From Patiria miniata (Eukaryota; Echinodermata; Asteroidea; Valvatida; Asterinidae): a DNA stretch of 64,000 nt. Position 1 is the stretch's first letter. Every line of letters starts with the position of its first letter. Both the position numbers and the translations under genes were made by a program. The stretch is from the NCBI RefSeq assembly GCF_015706575.1, contig NW_024037072.1:24863162-24927161 (forward strand), given 5' to 3'. This document shows, in pieces, positions 58,620 through 64,000 of this stretch. Under the pieces are notes generated by a model, which saw only the letters and a list, made by a program, of their open reading frames with translations, made no database searches and was not told the DNA's origin.

Positions 58620-59806
58620 GTAAGCTAGGCCTAAAATTTGGAACTCTTAATACTGTATATATGAGAGTCGTAAAACTTAAGGTATTGAAAACATGCAACA
58701 CAAGAAAAAAGACTGGCACCTGAAACAACCAGTCCAACACCTCTTCAGTACTAGTCTTCAATCAACTGTGCCAAAAGAAACATCTGGCATGTCTGGTACT
58801 GGTCTCTATTTCTACACATTTCTCCAAAGTCAGCCACCAGACTAACGAAGAGGTCAATATTTTCAAACAGTTGGACCATGGTTGGACATGTACCAGTCCA
58901 GCCTTTGGCCTCTATTTGATATCACTTGACTTCCTTCTCAGGTACAAAATATTGAAGAAAAGTCTCCTTTAAAAATTGAATTGAGACTTCCAACTTGGTT
59001 GATGAAATACTAAGGACTTCGTCTTTGCCTCATGAAAATTTTGGGAAATTTTGTCGGCTAACATGGCTAAAGAGGGGGTAAAGTTTGCCTGGTTTTGCTT
59101 TGCATGTTTTTTCAGTACTCAAGGTCCCAGTTTTATATGAGATGGAGGTAAACCTCTTCATCCAGAAAGAGCCAGACCATTTTTTACCTTTAACCATCTC
59201 ACAGCGAGGAGGTAGGGTGAACGTCAGACTCAACCGCTTAGTACATTTGCAAAACACTTAGCGTAACCATTTGGCAGGGAACAGGGTCTCATTTGGGGGA
59301 TGTTGTTGGGCCAAATAAAAAATAAACCACTTTCTTGCCCCTGTCTGCTTTTAATTCATACGTTTGCAATATATGTTGCAAATTTTGTCAATGTATCGTC
59401 TTTTTACGTGTTTCTAACAAAATTGTAGCTACATGTATGTAGAAAGGGTGACGGCTCCTTTGGACACAATTCTGCATCAGTAAAACTGTCGAGAAAAATG
59501 GCAGAATCCATTCACCGTCTTAAAAAAGTCACCATATTGGGAAAAGAAAAAGGGGAGGGGGGCTGTCTCCTTCGTTTTTTATTCAAATAGCGTGTATAGG
59601 GCTGTCCTTTTTCCAATAATTCAGTCTTGGATTACTGGAGACTGTATATTCCAATATTTGAAACTGCCAGCTGCAACTGCGTGCTGCACCGGTGAAAAGT
59701 TGCACAAAGAGTGCTAGTTAAAATTGGCATGCAGCAATCGATATTGGATGCTGGAGTGTTTTGCAGTAAATAATTCTTTTTTTTTATAACAGTAAAAGGG
59801 CTTTAA

Positions 59807-60329
59807 AGGGAATACATACATCATTTGCTTTTGCTGTAATTTTCAGAAATGGATGGAATTGGGGGGTTGGTACATGTAGTACATAGCAAATATAGTTACA
59901 CTGACTTTTTTGAAGTTTTGGGTTCGAGAAATCTATAAAAACCAAGAAAAACAATACTGTTCCTGTAGTCTGGTTCCCTGACTCCATTTAAGAAGAAACA
60001 GAGCAGTTTATGTACATTGGGGAATTGTAAGGTCAGGGAACCAGTCTAGCTGGCTTGTACCCGTTCATAGGTGTATAATCGATTGCAAACAAATGTGATG
60101 GTCAATTGGGGCCAGTATTTGAAAAAAAGCCAGTTTTTTTCCAACGCTGGTCGGCCGACCAGCGTTGGAAATTGATACAAAAATACCACTTTTCTTGAAA
60201 ATGACAGTATACCAGGTGCCATGATTTTACAGGATGCTTTACACTGTCATTCACTAACAGTCCAGCAAGGTATTTTAAAACAATTTGGTAGTTTTAGTTT
60301 TTGATGTTTGCAAATGTTGTATTTTCCCT
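59807..60329. mobile_element. TTAA-flanked TIR element 1 with perfect palindrome
   Basis: Ends AGGGAATACA and TGTATTTTCCCT lie between TTAA sites. The centre (60138-60171) is a 34-bp perfect palindrome around GGTCGGCCGACC. TTAA duplication and an AGGG start suggest Kolobok or piggyBac-type mobilisation. Confidence 0.75.
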
Positions 60330-60333
60330 TTAA

Positions 60334-60852
60334 AGGGAATGTACATGTACACCATTGGCTTTTGCTGTAATTTTCAGAAATGAACTATTTGTTAAACTGA
60401 AATATTGTTAAACTGACATGTTTGAAGTTTTGTGTTCGAAAATGCTGGAAAAACCAAGAAAAACAAAAATGTTCAAGAAGTCTGGTTCCTTGACTCCACT
60501 AAAGATAAAATGGATCAATTTATAGATGCCGGAAAATTGTAAGGTAAGGGAACCAGTCTAGCTGGCCTGCACCCGTTCATATGAACATCTAACCAATAGC
60601 AAACAAAATTTGGACTGAAAAAAAGTGTAAAGTTGGAGCAGTAGTTGAAAAAAAGTTAAGTTTTTCCAACGGTGGTCGGCCGACCACCGTTGGAAATGTA
60701 TACAAAATACCATTTTCTTGAAAATGACTTCACACCAGGTGCCATAATTTTACAGGATGCTTTAGACTGTCATTTACCAACATCCTAGTAAGGTATTTCG
60801 TAAAAACTTGGTAGTTTTATTTTTCGATGTTTGCAAATGTTGTATATTCCCT
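60334..60852. mobile_element. TTAA-flanked TIR element 2 with perfect palindrome
   Basis: Abuts element 1 and shares its TTAA (60330-60333). The centre (60665-60696) is a 32-bp perfect palindrome that differs from element 1 by a symmetric pair of changes. Confidence 0.75.
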
Positions 60853-61389
60853 TTAACCTGCTAAAAGGATGTTTACAATGAACAAAAACCTGGTTGTTTA
60901 CATCGGACAAAACGGAGTACGCATACATTTTTCCTGCTGTTTTCATTCAATGTACGATACACGTTGTGTGTGTCACACAAATTACACACAGCACCAATGC
61001 GCAAATGTTGTTTGTTATACGTCTGCAGAAGGCCAACACTGTATGGCTGGAGTCACAACTAGCACTGAACAGCTTGATTTTTCGGGACGAAATTGTGACC
61101 CCTGAAGTTCGTTCTCGCAGGATTCTCGCAAGAATTACACAAAAATGCCCAGTTTTTAAAGGATGGTTGTGTTGATGTTTATTTTCTCCTTTAAAATGCT
61201 CTTTCCATTTAATATCATTTCGTTTAAAATGCGTTTTGTAGCCCAATTGAGCGTATTCCATGCCGTAATATGAATTTCACATTTTCAACTTTTTAACTTT
61301 CTACTCCCCTTAACATGTATTAAAACTATTTGACATCCCTTTTTGGTTAATTGTATTGAAAAGTGGACCTCTTTACATATGTAAAAATT

Positions 61390-61740
61390 GCCCATGCTTT
61401 TGCATGTTCAGTTTAGGGGATTTCTGTTCAAATTGTGAACCCAAACATTTGCTCATTGAAAACATTTTGTGTCTGACACAAGTTCCACAACAAATCACCA
61501 AAGAAAAGAAAATTTGTGACAGCAAAATATCCAAAATTCTGGCAACTTTTGGTGCTGAAATAGCTGTAACATTGAGGTCTCTGCCTGAAATAAAATCACA
61601 CTTTAGCTCATGAATATGGAAATATTCATCAGTATAAAAGTCAAAAAGGCACCAAAATACCCTTGAAAATGGCAAAACGAAAATTGAAAATGAGGTTAAA
61701 TAGGACACAAAGACAAGTTTGTATTTTCAAGGTTCCATTA
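61390..61740 (+). repeat. Dispersed repeat also at 40.15-40.50 kb
   Basis: Shared segments include GCAAAATATCCAAAATT, GCTGAAATAGC, ATGAATATG and GGTTAAATA. The other copy (about 40150-40500, continuing after 40842) carries a SINE. The open frame here is not a gene. Confidence 0.6.
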
Positions 61741-61768
61741 AAAATATTACATTGCATGAGCCCTTTAA

Positions 61769-62275
61769 AGGGAATATACAACATTTGCAAACATCGAAAA
61801 ATAAAACTACCAAGTTTTTATAAAATACCTTAATAGGATGTTGGTAAATAACAGTCTAAAGCATCCTGTAAACTTATGGCACCTGGTGTGAAGTCATTTT
61901 CAAGAAAATGGTATTTTTGTATTTTTCCGACCACCGTTGGAAAAACCTAACTATTTTTTAACTACTGCTCCAAATTCACCATTAATTCAGTCAACATTTG
62001 GTTCGCTATTGGTTACTTGTTCATGAACAGGTGCAAGCCAGCTAGACTGGTACCCTTACATTACAATTTTCCGGCATCTCTAAATTGATCCATTTTATAT
62101 TTAGTGGAGTCGGGGAAGCAGACTACTTGAGCAGTTTTGTTTTTCTTGGTTTTTCCAGCATTTACGAACACAAAACTTCAAACATGTCAGTGTAACAATA
62201 TTTGATCTATTATACTAACCCCTCAAATAGTTCATTTCTGAAAATTACAGCAAAAGCCAATGATGTATATTCCCT
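61769..62275. mobile_element. TTAA-flanked TIR element 3, inverted
   Basis: Same family in reverse complement, flanked by TTAA at 61765-61768 and 62276-62279. The central palindrome has lost one half. Confidence 0.72.
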
Positions 62276-63149
62276 TTAAGCTTAGTTGTTCTAAAGTATA
62301 CGCATAAAAAATGGTCCAAGTCTAAAATTATGGCAATATAATCGTTTCCTGTTGATTCACATCATACGTGTTGTGTGTAGCTTATCCTTCCATATCAGCA
62401 TGACAGAGTATGCAAAATATGACTAAATGACCTTTGAGCTTCCTACATGTTTATGTTAATGCATTGATTGGAAGTGCTGGATTTACAACCGGCGGACAAA
62501 CACAATCCGTGGAAAAGTACAATATCATCAGTCATACGTAGTGTCACACATGGCTGGGTCAACGACACACACACCCACAAACCTGCGACAGCTACAATAG
62601 AGTTGTGTCAAGAATAGCTCTGTGTTGAACAAGTTTCTAGTGCTGACTGGTAGTTGGTGTTTTTGCTTTTTTTACATTGAAACTTTGTCAACGTCAACTC
62701 TTAACAATATGCAGTTCTTTATGACTCTGAATGTGATGTAGAGAATTCAGTGGTTTGTAAGGCACATGTAGAACTTGGTTGATAGTTGCAGCAGGCACAA
62801 TTCTAGTGGCTTGTGGTTTTCAACACTGCAGTTTGAGGAGGAAGCAGTTGCTGTCTCAATCTGTGAAAAGTTGGGACAAAGGGTACGGAAGTAATTGCAA
62901 AACCATAATGTACGTGATGTATACATTACACCTGTACTTTCCTAATGTGTGGTCTGTTTATACCCCAAAAGAATTTGACAAATTGTGAAATTGTTGCATT
63001 TGAATCCTCGATGTTTTTGACCCAGTCGTGACCCGAATAGTACTATCAGGTGGAGCTATAATAATTCAAAGCTTTGCCTCGCCCCCCCCCCCCCCCCTCC
63101 TTTTTGGGTAGGTGGCTTCGCTACCTATCCTGGGGATGGTGCATTAGGC

Positions 63150-63522
63150 CAAAAAAAAAAAGTTTCCGGTTTCTGGTATGCGCGCGCGTCGCCGTAGCCA
63201 TGCGCGTCGGCAAAATGAAAAAGTTTTTTTTTTTCAATGAAAGATGATGTCTCAAAACCGCCAAACTCACTGGTTTGACTGGAATCCTGCTACTGCACAA
63301 TTTTAACTTGTTTTTAGATGGGGTTATGATCGAGGATAAGCTTTATGTGGCCTCTCTGGACTCCCATATATTTGCACTGAGTTTAGTCAGGCACCATTTG
63401 CAGTCATCAGCCGACATTTGAAGCAAAAAAGTCAGGTAAAAAAAAAAAAGCCGCGTCGCCGCACCACTTTTTGGACAAGCTCCATACCAGAAACCGGAGA
63501 CTTATTTTTTTTGGCCTTAGGC
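63150..63522. mobile_element. Copy of the CTCCGG-end hairpin element, uninterrupted
   Basis: Starts AAGTTTCCGGTTTCTGG and ends CCAGAAACCGGAGACTT, about 370 bp, with the same CGCGTCGCCGTAGCCATGCG block near one end. It shows the arrangement of the family without insertions. Confidence 0.75.
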
Positions 63523-64000
63523 TTTGCGGGTGAACAGCCACTTCGAGGGCAAAAGCCTGCTTCCTGGTTGATAACTTTTGAACGATCAACTCATGAACGA
63601 TCAATACGTGAATATAATTACACACCTCTTGCACTCTATACTATAGCGATGATGATTAACATTTGAAGAGCCAATGAATTTCCACTTTGAGTTCATCCTG
63701 AATTCCGTTATTATAGTGTTTACATCTTATCATTTAAACATATAGGGCCTAATAATTAGGAAAACTTATAAATCTGTCAGGATTACAGATTATAATTAAT
63801 ATCTACATAATTATATGTAACTGAAAATCATGTTAAGCTGTACCAAAAAGAGCCGGAAATTGGAATCGACAAATTTTGTAAAGAGTGCACGTAATTTCTT
63901 CAGTTTTGAACAACAAAGTATGATGCTGAAACTGTATTGTATTTAAAGGTTGGACTCCCTCATACATGTACATGTCTAAATGCAGTCCAATTTGTGTAGA

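Larger units (their letters stand above)
58620..64000. other. DNAAF2 intron or downstream region
   Basis: Apart from the listed repeats no exon was recognised. If DNAAF2 continues, its last exon is either outside the window or hidden here. A C run lies at about 63083-63100. Confidence 0.4.

Noticed and set aside
60869..61175. Overlapping 78- and 93-aa frames as a DNAAF2 last exon
   Set aside because: No similarity to the kintoun C-terminus and no convincing acceptor in the right phase.
61356..61613. 85-aa open frame with many Cys
   Set aside because: It lies in a dispersed repeat also found at 40.15-40.5 kb and has no recognisable domain.

Overview
The window reads as nuclear DNA of a marine invertebrate deuterostome, most likely an echinoderm. 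This is inferred from split genes with GT-AG introns, a sulfonylurea-receptor-like ABCC gene, a kintoun/DNAAF2 gene, a (CCCTAA)n telomere-type tract, tRNA-derived SINEs and a dense load of hairpin (MITE-like) elements. Nothing here is prokaryotic: most open frames are chance or lie inside repeats.

Layout. (1) 1-20.4 kb, minus strand: 22 exons of one ABCC8/9 (SUR)-like transporter. They run from the N-terminal TMD0 exon at 20378 to a TMD2 exon at 98; NBD2 lies beyond the left edge. Introns are packed with SINEs, LINE tails, foldback elements and an inverted minisatellite around a telomeric tract. (2) 20.4-28 kb: intergenic, with MULE-like, hAT-like and other hairpin elements. (3) 28.1-30.5 kb, minus: a compact three-exon SAM-domain gene (SAMD15-like). 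(4) 32.7-54.7 kb: a lineage-specific duplicated cluster. It holds four complete copies and one truncated copy of a two-exon gene encoding a 188-194 aa protein I do not recognise, two intronless atypical alpha-kinase genes and a kinase fragment. Segmental repeats, a both-ends-truncated LINE and nested MITEs fill the rest. (5) 55.6-58.6 kb, plus: the first two exons of DNAAF2 (kintoun), an assembly factor for axonemal dynein. (6) 58.7-64 kb: intron or intergenic sequence with a trio of TTAA-flanked elements carrying perfect internal palindromes.

The best candidate for something undescribed is the 32.7-54.7 kb cluster. An unknown acidic/proline-serine protein family has been duplicated together with small single-domain alpha-kinases. 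The kinases have a myristoylation-like N-terminus, an intact zinc-site pattern and substitutions at positions normally needed for catalysis. Gene copies have lost promoters, C-termini or exons to different degrees, and paralogous empty sites date several mobile insertions.

All exon boundaries were read by eye from splice signals, reading-frame continuity and remembered family motifs; no alignment or database search was run.
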